Origin: Ruania rhizosphaerae
GTDB lineage: Bacteria; Actinomycetota; Actinomycetes; Actinomycetales; Beutenbergiaceae
Direction: 5' to 3'
Assembly (NCBI RefSeq): GCF_009805705.1
Contig: NZ_VSMB01000010.1
Location: forward strand, 101,220-165,219
Length of the DNA: 64,000 nucleotides
Part shown: positions 52,365 through 61,460 of the stretch, one piece after another
How positions within the stretch are numbered: the stretch's first letter is position 1
Layout: each line of letters starts with the position of its first letter
The notes under the pieces: model-generated
Told to the model about the DNA's origin: nothing
Seen by the model: the letters and a program-made list of their open reading frames with translations, nothing else
Databases searched by the model: none
Program-made: the position numbers and the translations under genes

Positions 52365-53773
52365 CCGGGGCGGCTGACGCCGAGGCCGAGCAACAGGCGA
52401 AAGAGATCTACTCCGAGATCCTCTCCCGCGCACCCGAGCACAAGATCTCCCCGACGATCGACCGGGTAGCCGAGTTGGTGGACCTGCTCGGCCACCCGCA
52501 GCGTGCCTACCGGGCCATCCACCTGACCGGGACCAACGGCAAGACCTCGACCGCACGGATGGTGGAACGGCTGCTGCGGGAGATGGGGCTGCGCACCGGA
52601 CGCTTCACCTCCCCGCACCTGCACACGGTGCGCGAACGGATCGCGATCGACGGAGAGCCGATCTCAGCCGCGGCCTTCGTGGAGGTCTGGCGCGATATCG
52701 AGCCGTACGTGCAGATGGTGGACGCGAGCCTCGAAGGGCGTGGGCACCCGCGGCTGAACTTCTTCGAGGTGCTTGCTGCGTTTGCCTTTGCAGCCTTTGC
52801 GGATGCGCCGGTGGACGTGGCGATCATCGAGGTCGGGCTCGGTGGCGAGTGGGACTCGACCAACGTCATCGACGGCGAGGTGGCGGTGATGACGCCGATC
52901 GCCCGCGATCACGAGAAGTGGCTCGGGCACTCCCTGGAGGAGATCGCGCAGGTCAAGTCGGGCATCATCAAACAGCTCGACCCGCCGGCGGTCGTGGTGA
53001 CCGCCGAGCAGGACGACGAGGTGGCTGCCGTCATTGCCCGGCGCGCCGTCGAACGCGGTGCGCGGGTGGTGGCCCAGGGGTACGACATCGAGGTCGCTGA
53101 GCGGATGGTGGCCGTTGGGGGACAGCTGGTGAACCTGCGTGGTACCGGCGGGCTCTACACCGACATCTTCCTTCCGCTGCACGGCGCCCACCAGGCGCAG
53201 AACGCCCTGCTCGCCCTGACGGCGGTCGAACAGTTCCTGGGGGGAGGCGCCCTGGGCGCGGAGGTTGTCGAGGCCGCCTTCGGCGATGCCACCGCACCCG
53301 GACGGATGGAGCTCGTGCGCTCCAGCCCGGCCGTGGTGGTGGACGCGGCCCACAACCCGGCCGGTGCGGGAGTCCTGGTGCAGGCACTGGAGGAGGCGTT
53401 CTCCTTCACCCGGCTGGTCGGCGTGATCGGGGTGATGGCCGACAAGGACGCCGAGGGGATCCTCTCAGTGCTCGAACCCGTCCTGGACGAGGTGGTCATC
53501 ACCCAGTCCAGGTCGATGCGTTCGATGGACGTGGATGATCTGGCCGAGATCGCCCGCGATGTCTTCGACCCTGACCAGGTGCACGTGCAGGCGAGTCTTC
53601 CGAACGCGATCTCCCTCGCGGCCGACCTGGCCGAACAGGGTCAGCAGGACCAGATCGCCTCCGGCACGGGCGTGCTCGTCGCCGGTTCGGTGATTCTGGC
53701 AGCCGAGGCGCGCGCCGTGTTCGGCAAGGACAAGCCGCCTCGGCAGCCGAGGCGACCGACCGACGCACGCTGA
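52361..53773 (+). CDS. folC: Dihydrofolate synthase / folylpolyglutamate synthase
   Basis: ATP-dependent ligase adding glutamate to dihydropteroate and folates, Mur ligase fold. The 470-residue protein has P-loop GTNGKTS (57-63), the Omega-loop [23 protein letters not shown] with the Mg2+ region, KSGIIK and [10 protein letters not shown] in the C-terminal domain. ATGA overlap with ileS, so its expression should follow the same T-box control. Confidence 0.94.
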   Translation: MTGAADAEAEQQAKEIYSEILSRAPEHKISPTIDRVAELVDLLGHPQRAYRAIHLTGTNGKTSTARMVERLLREMGLRTGRFTSPHLHTVRERIAIDGEPISAAAFVEVWRDIEPYVQMVDASLEGRGHPRLNFFEVLAAFAFAAFADAPVDVAIIEVGLGGEWDSTNVIDGEVAVMTPIARDHEKWLGHSLEEIAQVKSGIIKQLDPPAVVVTAEQDDEVAAVIARRAVERGARVVAQGYDIEVAERMVAVGGQLVNLRGTGGLYTDIFLPLHGAHQAQNALLALTAVEQFLGGGALGAEVVEAAFGDATAPGRMELVRSSPAVVVDAAHNPAGAGVLVQALEEAFSFTRLVGVIGVMADKDAEGILSVLEPVLDEVVITQSRSMRSMDVDDLAEIARDVFDPDQVHVQASLPNAISLAADLAEQGQQDQIASGTGVLVAGSVILAAEARAVFGKDKPPRQPRRPTDAR

Positions 53774-53823
53774 TCGCCGACACCCACGGTCACCGGATCC
53801 TCTCCCGCGATGGCCGCGCAGCG

Positions 53824-53852
53824 GTCACAGGGTTCCTTTGCGCCAGTAGGGT
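53824..53852 (+). promoter_or_regulatory. Leaderless promoter of the galE-like gene
   Basis: GTCACA (53824-53829), 17 bases, TAGGGT (53847-53852), then 6 bases to GTG 53859. It repeats the hexamer and spacing at 43310. Confidence 0.55.
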
Positions 53853-53858
53853 GGCGAT

Positions 53859-54878
53859 GTGAAGGTTCTCGTCACCGGCGGCGCCGGATACCTCGGCTCG
53901 GTGACGGCGACCGCCCTGGAACGGGCCGGGCATGAGCCCGTCATCCTCGACTCGCTGCTGACTGGCCCACGGGCGTTCACCACCAACCGGATCTTCTACG
54001 AGGGCGACATCGCCGACCGCCGCCTGGTGCGGCAGATCCTGGCCGAGCATCCAGAGATCGCCGTCACTGTGCATATGGCGGCCAGGGCGAGCGTGCCCGA
54101 ATCGGTGGCACACCCGGCGGCGTACTACCGCGACAACGTGGCCAAGTCGCTCGATCTGTTCGAGGAGCTCAGCGACGCCGGGCACCCGCGGGTGCTGTTC
54201 TCCTCCTCGGCGGCTGTCTACGCTCACTCGCCCAGCTTCGAGGTTGACGAGAGTTCCCCGGTCGCGCCAGGTTCGCCTTATGCGCGCACCAAACTCATGG
54301 TGGAGCAGATCATGGCAGACCTGGCAGGTGCCGGGTTGCTGCGCGGGGCAAGCCTGCGTTACTTCAACCCGATCGGCTCTGATCCGCAGCTGCGCAGCGG
54401 CATCCACGCCGCGGAGCCTCTGCATGTGCTCGGGCAGCTCATCCGGACCGCGCGCGGGGAGCAGGACGAGTTCATCCTCACGGGCACGGATCTGCCCACG
54501 CGCGACGGCACCGGCCTACGCGACTACGTGCACGCCTGGGATCTGGCCCGTGCGCACGTACGGGCGGTCGAACGCTTCGATGCGCTGCTCACCGCCGTCG
54601 GGAACGAGGCCGCCGTGGTCAACATCGGCACCGGGACCGGCGTCACGGTGCGCGAGCTGCATGCCGCCGTCGAACGTGTCACCGGACGCCGTGTGCCGGT
54701 GCGTGAGGCTCCGGCCAGACCCGGGGACGCCATCGGCGCCTACGCCAACGTCGACCGGGCCAAGGCGTTGCTTGGCTGGCAGGCTGAGCTCAATCTGGAC
54801 GAGGCGATCGCCTCGTCGATTGCGTGGGCCGAACGTCGCGCCGAGGTACTCGCTGTTCGCGGAGGCGAGGGCAGGTGA
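53859..54878 (+). CDS. galE: UDP-glucose 4-epimerase-like, NAD-dependent epimerase/dehydratase
   Basis: An extended SDR of 339 residues from GTG 53859 (VKVLVTGGAGYLGS). It has the NAD loop GGAGYLG, the VHMAARASVPES stretch, catalytic Ser in FSSSAAVY and Tyr-x3-Lys in SPYARTK, and the ASLRYFNPIGSDP motif, as in GalE. It interconverts UDP-glucose and UDP-galactose, supplying envelope sugars. Galactose-use genes are not nearby. The GTGA overlap with the SRPBCC gene suggests cotranscription. Confidence 0.88.
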   Translation: MKVLVTGGAGYLGSVTATALERAGHEPVILDSLLTGPRAFTTNRIFYEGDIADRRLVRQILAEHPEIAVTVHMAARASVPESVAHPAAYYRDNVAKSLDLFEELSDAGHPRVLFSSSAAVYAHSPSFEVDESSPVAPGSPYARTKLMVEQIMADLAGAGLLRGASLRYFNPIGSDPQLRSGIHAAEPLHVLGQLIRTARGEQDEFILTGTDLPTRDGTGLRDYVHAWDLARAHVRAVERFDALLTAVGNEAAVVNIGTGTGVTVRELHAAVERVTGRRVPVREAPARPGDAIGAYANVDRAKALLGWQAELNLDEAIASSIAWAERRAEVLAVRGGEGR

Positions 54879-55342
54879 TCCAGTTCCACACCGAGACGAC
54901 CATCGTGGCGCCGCCACCGGAGGTCTTCGACGCTGCGCTCGACATCGGCGCTCACGTGGCATCAATGTCGGCGAGCGAGGAGGCTGCAGTGGATGGCGTG
55001 ACCTCCGGGGTGATCGGGCTTGGTGAGACGGTGACGTGGCGGGCCCGTCATTTCGGTCTGTGGTGGACCATGACGAGCCGCATCACTGCCTACGAGGCAC
55101 CCCACAGCTTCACCGACGAGCAGGTGCGTGGTCCGTTCGCCCAGTTCCGTCACGTGCACCGGTTTCAGCCTCGACCCGACGGCGGCACCCAGATGAGCGA
55201 CGACGTCACCTTCGTCGCTCCGTTCGGACCGCTCGGAAGGCTGGCCGAGCGGCTCGTGCTCGCACGCTACGTCCGCCACCTGATCGCGTCCCGCAACGAT
55301 TGGCTGCGACGGCATGTCGACGCCCCGCACGGAACCGGCTGA
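54875..55342 (+). CDS. SRPBCC-superfamily protein
   Basis: A 155-residue protein from GTG 54875, overlapping galE by four bases. The start IQFHTETTIVAPPPEVFDAALDI and the tail FGPLGRLAERLVLARYVRHLIASRNDWLR (in part) are typical of the cyclase/dehydrase-like SRPBCC (START-like) fold, which binds hydrophobic ligands. The actual ligand is unknown. Confidence 0.82.
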   Translation: MIQFHTETTIVAPPPEVFDAALDIGAHVASMSASEEAAVDGVTSGVIGLGETVTWRARHFGLWWTMTSRITAYEAPHSFTDEQVRGPFAQFRHVHRFQPRPDGGTQMSDDVTFVAPFGPLGRLAERLVLARYVRHLIASRNDWLRRHVDAPHGTG

Positions 55343-55351
55343 GGGCCGGCC

Positions 55352-55393
55352 GGACAGTGCCCTGAACCGATTGGACAGTGCCCTGCCCCGATC
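55352..55393. repeat. 21-bp tandem duplication between convergent genes
   Basis: Two adjacent 21-base copies starting GGACAGTGCCCTG (55352-55372 and 55373-55393), differing at about three positions, in the 57-base gap between the SRPBCC and DinB genes. Confidence 0.75.
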
Positions 55394-55399
55394 CTGAGG

Positions 55400-55942
55400 C
55401 TAGGTTCTGGACTCTACGCGCTCCATCACGCCGGCGATGTAGGCGATCTGACCCACATGCTGCAGGTCCTCGGCGAGCACGCTGACGAGCCGCACACCGA
55501 GGGTGACCGGCGGGTCCCACGAATGGTCCACCGCGCGGTCCAGATCGGGCTCCACAAGCCGCTGCAGGTAGGTGACGGTGGCCGCGTGCACGGCATCGTG
55601 GTACCCGAGCAGATCCGTGACGGAGATACCCCGCACGTGTCCCACCTGGGCGCTGGTGTGGCCATACCCGTGCTCCGAGACGTCGAAGGGCAGCCCGAAT
55701 CGCTCGGCCCAGCCGCCGGCGAGCCATTGCTGATCTGCTCCGGAGACATCGGCGACGTGATCGTCCTGCACGCGGGTCAGGTGCCATGTCAGCCATGCGA
55801 TGGTGTTCGCCTCCGGATCGAGCCGGGCCACCAGGTGGCCCGGCTCGATCCCGTCCAGGGCGCGATGGAGTTCGCCGGCCACCCGGTCGAAGCCGTCGAT
55901 CAGGATCGTGCCGACAGCACTCGGAGAACCCGAGGTGCTCAT
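55400..55942 (-). CDS. DinB/DUF664-superfamily protein, mycothiol-transferase-like
   Basis: A 180-residue four-helix-bundle protein from ATG 55942, with AGGTGG 8 bases upstream (GTG 55954 is an alternative without such a site). Histidines in WLTWHLTRVQDDH and in EDLQHVGQIAYIAG fit the metal-binding triad of the DinB fold. Actinobacterial members use mycothiol as thiol cosubstrate, so a thiol-transfer or detoxification role is possible; not proved here. Confidence 0.82.
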   Translation of the reverse strand: MSTSGSPSAVGTILIDGFDRVAGELHRALDGIEPGHLVARLDPEANTIAWLTWHLTRVQDDHVADVSGADQQWLAGGWAERFGLPFDVSEHGYGHTSAQVGHVRGISVTDLLGYHDAVHAATVTYLQRLVEPDLDRAVDHSWDPPVTLGVRLVSVLAEDLQHVGQIAYIAGVMERVESRT

Positions 55943-55978
55943 CGTGATCGCCACCTACTCATGTCACGTACTGTCCGA

Positions 55979-56932
55979 TCAATTCAGCCCGTTCTCGGCC
56001 AGCCACTCCGAGGCGATGGTGGCCGAGTCGAGCTGTTCGGAGACGCTGCGGGCGTTCATCGCGATGAGATCCTCGGTGGTCAGTACCGCACTGATCGGGT
56101 CGAGCACCCCGGCGATGTCCTCGGCGATCTCGGCATCTGCCAGCGGAACGACGTTTTGCGCCAGGATCATGCTCTCCGGGTCCTCCAGGGTCACGAAGTC
56201 ACCGGACGCGAGATCCGGATCCGCGGTGTAGATGTCACCCATCGTGATGTCCCCGCCCCGGATCGCATCCTTGGTGAGTGGGCCACCGCTGTCACCGATC
56301 GCGACGAACTCCACCTCCACCCCGTAGAACTCGGCGAGTCCATCGGGCCCGTAGGGGCGTGACTCCAGCTCGATGTTGCCGCCGACTGTGATCTCACCGT
56401 CGTAGGAGGCCAGATCCGCGAGGCTGGTGATGCCGTTCTCCTGTGAGAACGCCGCGGTCACGTTGTAGGAGTCGGCGTCCTGCGCCTCGGCACGGTTGAG
56501 TACTGTCAACCCCTCCGGGAGGGCCTCGGGCAGCGCGGCGGCGACGTCGTCGGGGCTACGCGCCTCGGTCTCGGCGTCGTAGAACTGCAGCAGGTTCCCG
56601 GAGTACTCGGGAATCAGGTCGACCTCGCCGCTCTCCATGGCCGCGAGGTAACTGTCCCGTTGCCCGATCTGGAACTGACGCTCCACCTCGAAGCCGTCGA
56701 CCTCGAGCGCCTGCGCGTAGATCTCGGCGATGATCTCGTTCGAATAGTAGGCCTGGGAACCGACCACGACGGTGGAGGCATCCGCGGGTTCCTCGCCCGC
56801 GCCGGTGTCGAGCGGGTCGGACGAACCGCCGCATGCGGCCAGCAACACCAGTGAGGTGGCAGCAGTGACGGCGCCGGACATGCGGACGCTGCCGCGGTCG
56901 AGCGCCCGACGGCGCTGGGGAGGCAAGGTCAT
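55979..56932 (-). CDS. Osmoprotectant (glycine betaine/choline) ABC importer, substrate-binding lipoprotein
   Basis: A 317-residue lipoprotein from ATG 56932 (MTLPPQRRRALDR), with AGGAAGG upstream. Signal with lipobox LLAAC, then an OpuAC/ProX-type fold (VVGSQAYYSNEIIAEIYAQALE, GEVDLIPEYSGNLLQFY, each in part). Last gene of an ATPase-permease-permease-binding protein operon (59167 to 55979), with ATGA overlaps between every pair. Choline, betaine or carnitine are the usual ligands. Confidence 0.9.
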   Translation of the reverse strand: MTLPPQRRRALDRGSVRMSGAVTAATSLVLLAACGGSSDPLDTGAGEEPADASTVVVGSQAYYSNEIIAEIYAQALEVDGFEVERQFQIGQRDSYLAAMESGEVDLIPEYSGNLLQFYDAETEARSPDDVAAALPEALPEGLTVLNRAEAQDADSYNVTAAFSQENGITSLADLASYDGEITVGGNIELESRPYGPDGLAEFYGVEVEFVAIGDSGGPLTKDAIRGGDITMGDIYTADPDLASGDFVTLEDPESMILAQNVVPLADAEIAEDIAGVLDPISAVLTTEDLIAMNARSVSEQLDSATIASEWLAENGLN

Positions 56933-57657
56933 GACGTTCCTTCCTGAGGGTGAGTGTGAGAAACAACGGCCGGCTTGGCCGCATTCCCCGGTCTGTGCCG
57001 TGTGGTGCTCTCCGCCAGCCACGCCGTGAGCGAGAACGCTGCATCCAGCACGAGCGCGAGCGCGACGATGACGATCGCGCCACCGAGCATCTGGACGTAG
57101 TCGTTGAGGTTGATCCCGCGCAGGATGTAGGTGCCGAGCCCGCCGAGGCCGACGTAGGCGGCGAGCACTGCGGTTGAGACGATCTGCAGGGTCGCGCTGC
57201 GCAGGCCGCCGATGAGCAACGGCAGCCCGATCGGGGCCTCGACGCGCCACAAGATCTGCCACTCGGTCATCCCCATCGCCCGGGCAGCATCCACGACGCG
57301 CTCGTCGACCGCCTCGACTCCGGCATAGGTGCCCGCCAGCACGGACGGAACACCGAGCACGACGAACACGATCGTGGCAGCCATCGGCGCCTGGCCGATG
57401 CCTACGAACAGAGTCAGCAGCGTCAGTAATCCGAGTGAGGGGAGCGCCCGGGCCGCGCCGGAGAACGCGACGGCGACCTGCTTGCCGCGTCCCGTATGGC
57501 CGATCACGTACCCGATCGGTACCGCGATCGCGGCGGAGATGAGCACCGCGATGGCCGAGTACAGCAGGTGCTCACCCAGCCGTACGGCGATGGCGTCGCC
57601 GCCGGTGTGCTGCTCCGGTGAGGCGAGCCAGGCGAAGGCGTCAGCGAACAGGTTCAT
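56929..57657 (-). CDS. Osmoprotectant ABC importer permease (second)
   Basis: A 242-residue permease with about six helices from ATG 57657 (MNLFADAFAWL), overlapping the other permease by four bases. The EAA-type loop DERVVDAARAMGMTEWQILWRVEAPIGLPL (in part) and GLGGLGTYILRG are typical of OpuBB/OpuCD. The longer open frame upstream belongs to the neighbouring gene's other frame. Confidence 0.9.
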   Translation of the reverse strand: MNLFADAFAWLASPEQHTGGDAIAVRLGEHLLYSAIAVLISAAIAVPIGYVIGHTGRGKQVAVAFSGAARALPSLGLLTLLTLFVGIGQAPMAATIVFVVLGVPSVLAGTYAGVEAVDERVVDAARAMGMTEWQILWRVEAPIGLPLLIGGLRSATLQIVSTAVLAAYVGLGGLGTYILRGINLNDYVQMLGGAIVIVALALVLDAAFSLTAWLAESTTRHRPGNAAKPAVVSHTHPQEGTS

Positions 57658-58343
57658 CGCGCCACCGCCGCTCTGGGTGACCGGCGCCGGCGCGCCGCCA
57701 CGCGACCGCGCCCGTCCCTCGACCAGGGCATCAGCCACCGGCCGAGCAGCACCAGCAGTGCGTCGAGGGCCAGGGCTGTCACCACAGTCATGACGATCCC
57801 TGTCAGGATCTCCACCGGGATGTTGCGCTGCAGGCCGTCCGTGAACAGGAATCCGAGCGAACGAATCCCCACCAGGACTCCGACGGTGACGAGACTGACC
57901 GTGCTCACCGCCACCACGCGCAGACCCGCCAGGAGCACCGGCCCCGCCAGTGGCAGATCGACTGCCCAGAACCGGCGCCAGCCGTCATAGCCCATCGCCA
58001 CGGCGGCCTGCCGCACGTGTGAATCCACGGAGGCGAAGGCGTCCGAGGCGAACCGCGTCATCAGGGCCACCGCGTAGATGGTCAGCGCCACGATGAGGTT
58101 CGCGCGGCTGAGGTACCCGATGCCGAGTATCGGCGGCAGCAGCACGAACAGCGCCAGCGACGGGATCGTGTACAGCAGACCGACGAGCGAGAGCATGGGC
58201 CCACGTAGCCACTGCTGACGCCAGGCGAGTTGGCCGAGCGGTATGGCGATGATCAGGCCCGCCACAATCGGCAGCAGGCTCAACCACAGGTGCTCGAGCG
58301 TCAGTTCCAGCACCAGGTCGATATTCCGTGAGAGCCAGGTCAT
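57654..58343 (-). CDS. Osmoprotectant ABC importer permease (first)
   Basis: A 229-residue permease from ATG 58343 (MTWLSRNIDLVLELT). It contains YTIPSLALFVLLPPILGIG, the EAA loop VRQAAVAMGYDGWRRFWAVDLPLAGP (in part) and ends in a long Arg-rich tail (RDGRGRVAARRRRSPR). Together with the second permease it forms the heterodimeric channel. ATGA overlaps on both sides. Confidence 0.9.
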   Translation of the reverse strand: MTWLSRNIDLVLELTLEHLWLSLLPIVAGLIIAIPLGQLAWRQQWLRGPMLSLVGLLYTIPSLALFVLLPPILGIGYLSRANLIVALTIYAVALMTRFASDAFASVDSHVRQAAVAMGYDGWRRFWAVDLPLAGPVLLAGLRVVAVSTVSLVTVGVLVGIRSLGFLFTDGLQRNIPVEILTGIVMTVVTALALDALLVLLGRWLMPWSRDGRGRVAARRRRSPRAAVAR

Positions 58344-59167
58344 GACGGCGCGGCGTCCTCGGTCAGGACACCGGCGGGTCGGCCGTTGCTGTCGACGACC
58401 ACGGCGACGCCGCCCCGGTGCTCCACCCGCAGTGCCCTCCGTCCACGGTCTGCGCCGATGAAGTCCGCGACGAACTCGCTCGCAGGAGCGGCCAGGATGT
58501 CGGCCGGAGCCCCACGCTGGGCGATCACGCCGCCGTCCGCCAGGATCACCACCTGGTCCCCGAGCAGGAATGCCTCCTCGATGTCATGGGTGACGAAGAC
58601 GACCGTCTTGCCGAGTTCTCCCTGCAGTCGCAGCAGTTCGGTCTGCAGGTCGGCGCGCACGATCGGGTCGACCGCACCGAACGGTTCGTCCATCAGGAGG
58701 ATGTTGGGGTCTACCGCCAACCCACGGGCCACGCCCACCCGCTGCTGCTGACCACCCGAGAGCTGGTTGGGGTAGCGCCCGGCCAGATCCCGGTCCAGGC
58801 CGACGGTATCCATGAGCGTCAGCCCCAGCTCGGTCGCCTCGGATCGCCCCATCCCGTTCAGCCGCGGCACGGTCACGATGTTCTCCAGCACCCTGCGGTG
58901 CGGCAGCAGACCCGCGCTCTGCATCACGTAGCCGATCCGTCGCCGCAGTGCGACCGGGTCGAGTGCGGCAACGTCCTCGCCGTCGATACTCACGACCCCC
59001 GACGTCGGTTCGACCATCCGGTTGATCATCCGCAGCAGCGTCGTCTTACCCGAACCCGAGGAACCGACGAACACCGTCACCTGGTGGGACGGGATGACCA
59101 GATCGACACCTCGCACCGCCAACGTGCCGTCATCGAACCGCTTGGCGACCCCCTCGAACTCGATCAT
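58340..59167 (-). CDS. Osmoprotectant ABC importer ATPase
   Basis: A 275-residue ATPase of the OpuCA/ProV type from ATG 59167 (MIEFEGVAKRF). Walker A GSSGSGKTT, Q-loop, signature LSGGQQQRVGVARGL, Walker B ILLMDEPFGAVDP and switch His in FVTHD are complete. Many relatives carry two C-terminal CBS domains that sense ionic strength; here only about 35 residues follow the core (RALRVEHRGGVAVVVDSNGRPAGVL), so a CBS fragment at most. No strong ribosome site; likely first gene of the operon. Confidence 0.9.
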   Translation of the reverse strand: MIEFEGVAKRFDDGTLAVRGVDLVIPSHQVTVFVGSSGSGKTTLLRMINRMVEPTSGVVSIDGEDVAALDPVALRRRIGYVMQSAGLLPHRRVLENIVTVPRLNGMGRSEATELGLTLMDTVGLDRDLAGRYPNQLSGGQQQRVGVARGLAVDPNILLMDEPFGAVDPIVRADLQTELLRLQGELGKTVVFVTHDIEEAFLLGDQVVILADGGVIAQRGAPADILAAPASEFVADFIGADRGRRALRVEHRGGVAVVVDSNGRPAGVLTEDAAPS

Positions 59168-59304
59168 GCCGTTGCGGGTCGCGTCGACGGCAGGTGAGGT
59201 TCGCTTGTCTGTGTTCCACTGAGTACAGCCATGGGAACGAGCGTAATCTGCACCTATGACATCGGCCTGACGAGACCGGGCGGGTCCGCCCACGAGGAGC
59301 ACAG

Positions 59305-60732
59305 ATGCAAACCTGGGACGTGATCGTGATCGGGGCAGGTGCGGTGGGGGAGAACGTCGCCGGCCGGGTCGTCGCCGGAGGCCTGAGTGCGGTGATCGTC
59401 GAGGCCGAGCTCGTCGGCGGCGAATGCTCCTACTGGGCATGTATGCCGTCCAAGGCTCTGCTACGTTCCGGGCACGCCCGCCGCGCCGCTGCCCATGTCC
59501 GTGGCACCGGAGTCCACGAGCCGACTGGACCTGGATCCTCCCTCGATATCGCCGAGGTCCTCAACCGGCGGACGTCCTTCACCAGCGGATGGGACGACGC
59601 CGGGCAGGTGCAGTGGCTGGAGGGCGCGGGCATCGACCTGGTGCGCGGCCACGGCCGCCTGACCGGGGAGCGCGAGGTGGAGGTGACCACAGCCGAGGGG
59701 ACCGAACGGCTGCAGGCGAGCTACGCCGTCGTGATCTGCACCGGTAGCGACGCCCACGTTCCGGACGCCCTCGCTGCGGTCAGCCCCTGGACCTCCCGCG
59801 AGGCCACCAGTGTCGAGGAGGTGCCCGGGCACCTGGCCATCGTCGGGGGAGGGGTGGTCGGCACGGAGATGGCGACGGCGTACCGGGACCTGGGCGCCGA
59901 CGTCACCATGCTCGTGCGCGGGCAGGTGCTGGCCGGGCAGGAGCCGTTCGCCGGCGAACTGGTCACCGCGAGCCTGGCCGAGCGAGGAGTGGACGTGCGC
60001 ACCGGCGTCACCGTGGTCTCAGCCACCCGCGACGGCGGCCCCTCCACGCCCGTGCGCCTCACCTGTTCCGACGGCCAGGTGGTGGAGGCCGACGAGGTGC
60101 TCGTGGCCACCGGCCGCCGCCCCCGAACCGACGACCTGGGCTTGAGCACCGTGGGACTGACCGACGGTCAGTGGCTGGACGTCGACGACACGTTGCGGGT
60201 GCAGGGAGCACAGTGGCTCTATGCCGTCGGGGACGTCAACCACCGGGCGCTGCTGACCCACCAGGGCAAGTACCAGGCGCGGGCGGCGGGTGACGTGATC
60301 GTGGCACGTGCTCGCGGGGGTCCGGTTGCGGACGGTTCGTGGCAGCGGCACGTCGCCACCGCTGACCATCGCAGCGTCCCGCAGGTGGCGTTCACCTCCC
60401 CCGAGGTCGCCAGCGTCGGTCTGACCGCCGCGGTGGCCAGGGAGGCGGGGTACGCGGTGCGGGTGATCGATCACGACCTCGGCGCCGTGGCCGGTGCAGC
60501 GTTGCACGCCGACGGGTACAGCGGTAGGGCCCGGATGGTGGTCGACACCGATCGTCAGGTGCTGCTCGGGGTCACCTTCGTGGGGCCTGACGTGGCCGAG
60601 TTGCTGCACGCGGCCACGGTCGCTGTGGTCGGGGAGGTCCCGATCGAGCGTCTCTGGCACGCAGTGCCCGCCTACCCGACGATCAGCGAGGTGTGGCTGC
60701 GGCTGCTGGAGGCCTTCGGTCGCGAGGGGTAG
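59305..60732 (+). CDS. FAD/NAD-dependent disulfide oxidoreductase, dihydrolipoamide dehydrogenase/mercuric reductase-like
   Basis: A 475-residue class I pyridine nucleotide-disulfide reductase from ATG 59305, with GAGGAG upstream. FAD motif VIVIGAGAVGENVAG, redox pair Cys-x4-Cys in GGECSYWACMPSK, NAD motif AIVGGGVVGTEMA, and the C-terminal His and Glu of HAVPAYPTISEVW are present, so the active site is complete. No mercury-binding Cys tail and no 2-oxoacid dehydrogenase genes nearby, so the substrate (lipoamide, mycothione-like disulfide or other) is undetermined. Confidence 0.85.
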   Translation: MQTWDVIVIGAGAVGENVAGRVVAGGLSAVIVEAELVGGECSYWACMPSKALLRSGHARRAAAHVRGTGVHEPTGPGSSLDIAEVLNRRTSFTSGWDDAGQVQWLEGAGIDLVRGHGRLTGEREVEVTTAEGTERLQASYAVVICTGSDAHVPDALAAVSPWTSREATSVEEVPGHLAIVGGGVVGTEMATAYRDLGADVTMLVRGQVLAGQEPFAGELVTASLAERGVDVRTGVTVVSATRDGGPSTPVRLTCSDGQVVEADEVLVATGRRPRTDDLGLSTVGLTDGQWLDVDDTLRVQGAQWLYAVGDVNHRALLTHQGKYQARAAGDVIVARARGGPVADGSWQRHVATADHRSVPQVAFTSPEVASVGLTAAVAREAGYAVRVIDHDLGAVAGAALHADGYSGRARMVVDTDRQVLLGVTFVGPDVAELLHAATVAVVGEVPIERLWHAVPAYPTISEVWLRLLEAFGREG

Positions 60733-60765
60733 GTCTGCCGCGCGGATACGGAGACGACGCCGGTC

Positions 60766-61314
60766 TCAGCCGTTGTCCTGCTTCTTGCGGATGAGGTCGA
60801 GCGCGATCACAGCACCGAGCACCGCCTGACGTTCGCGGGGTGCCAGGTCCGGGGAGAGGTCGACGACGTAGCGACTGTGCCCCAGCAGCGCCCGGCCCAT
60901 CCCGGCCCAATTGCGGGCCACGGTGGCCATGAGGCCCCGGGGGCCGGACAGGGTGAAGTCGAAGCCCCACAGATTGCCGGTCATCTCCAACGGTGCACCG
61001 TCGAGTTCGATCGTCACCCGGGTCCGGAAGAACGCGATCCGCTTGACCATGTGTGCCAGCGGGTGGCCGTGCCCGTCGAGGATCTCCATCCGGTCGCGGC
61101 CGAAGGAGACCGTATCCTTGAGGTGGAGCAGTGGCTCGCCCGGGCCGTCGAAGACGGTGAGTTCGCGGCTGCCCATGAAGAAGCGGCTGAGTGCACTGCC
61201 ACCGGTCTCGATGTGGCCGATCTGCTGTCCCTGGGCATCGGCGATCGCGAAGTCGTTGCTCATGAAGTTCGTGACCTGGTCGACGACCAGTCTCTGGTGT
61301 GCCAACAACGTCAT
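60766..61314 (-). CDS. LURP-one/phospholipid scramblase-like protein
   Basis: A 182-residue protein from ATG 61314 with GGGAGGA upstream. Short beta-strand-rich segments (FAIADAQGQQIGHIE, RELTVFDGPGEPLLHL, DRMEILDGHGHPLAHM) match the tubby-like barrel of LURP-one and scramblase families, ending in a single helix (ERQAVLGAVIALDLIRKK). Bacterial members have no settled function. Convergent with the oxidoreductase gene. Confidence 0.75.
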   Translation of the reverse strand: MTLLAHQRLVVDQVTNFMSNDFAIADAQGQQIGHIETGGSALSRFFMGSRELTVFDGPGEPLLHLKDTVSFGRDRMEILDGHGHPLAHMVKRIAFFRTRVTIELDGAPLEMTGNLWGFDFTLSGPRGLMATVARNWAGMGRALLGHSRYVVDLSPDLAPRERQAVLGAVIALDLIRKKQDNG

Positions 61315-61447
61315 GCCCCGATCCTCCCACGTGGGCTGACTGTGGCAGGATCCCGTGCGTTCACGAACTGCTTGTCACGATCACCCTGTGCACGAGGCCG
61401 TCGAAGGAGCAAGATGGACCCAGGGCTAGGCAACCGCACCCGGCACG

Positions 61448-61460
61448 GTCCACAGTGGAC
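61448..61460. promoter_or_regulatory. Palindrome upstream of dhaK
   Basis: GTCCACAGTGGAC, a perfect 6-bp inverted repeat about one A, 66 bases before the dhaK ATG. Possible operator of the dha operon. Confidence 0.35.

Noticed and set aside
56977..57177. Plus-strand open frame within the osmoprotectant permease gene
   Set aside because: Shadow of a membrane-protein gene that overlaps its neighbours by ATGA on both sides.
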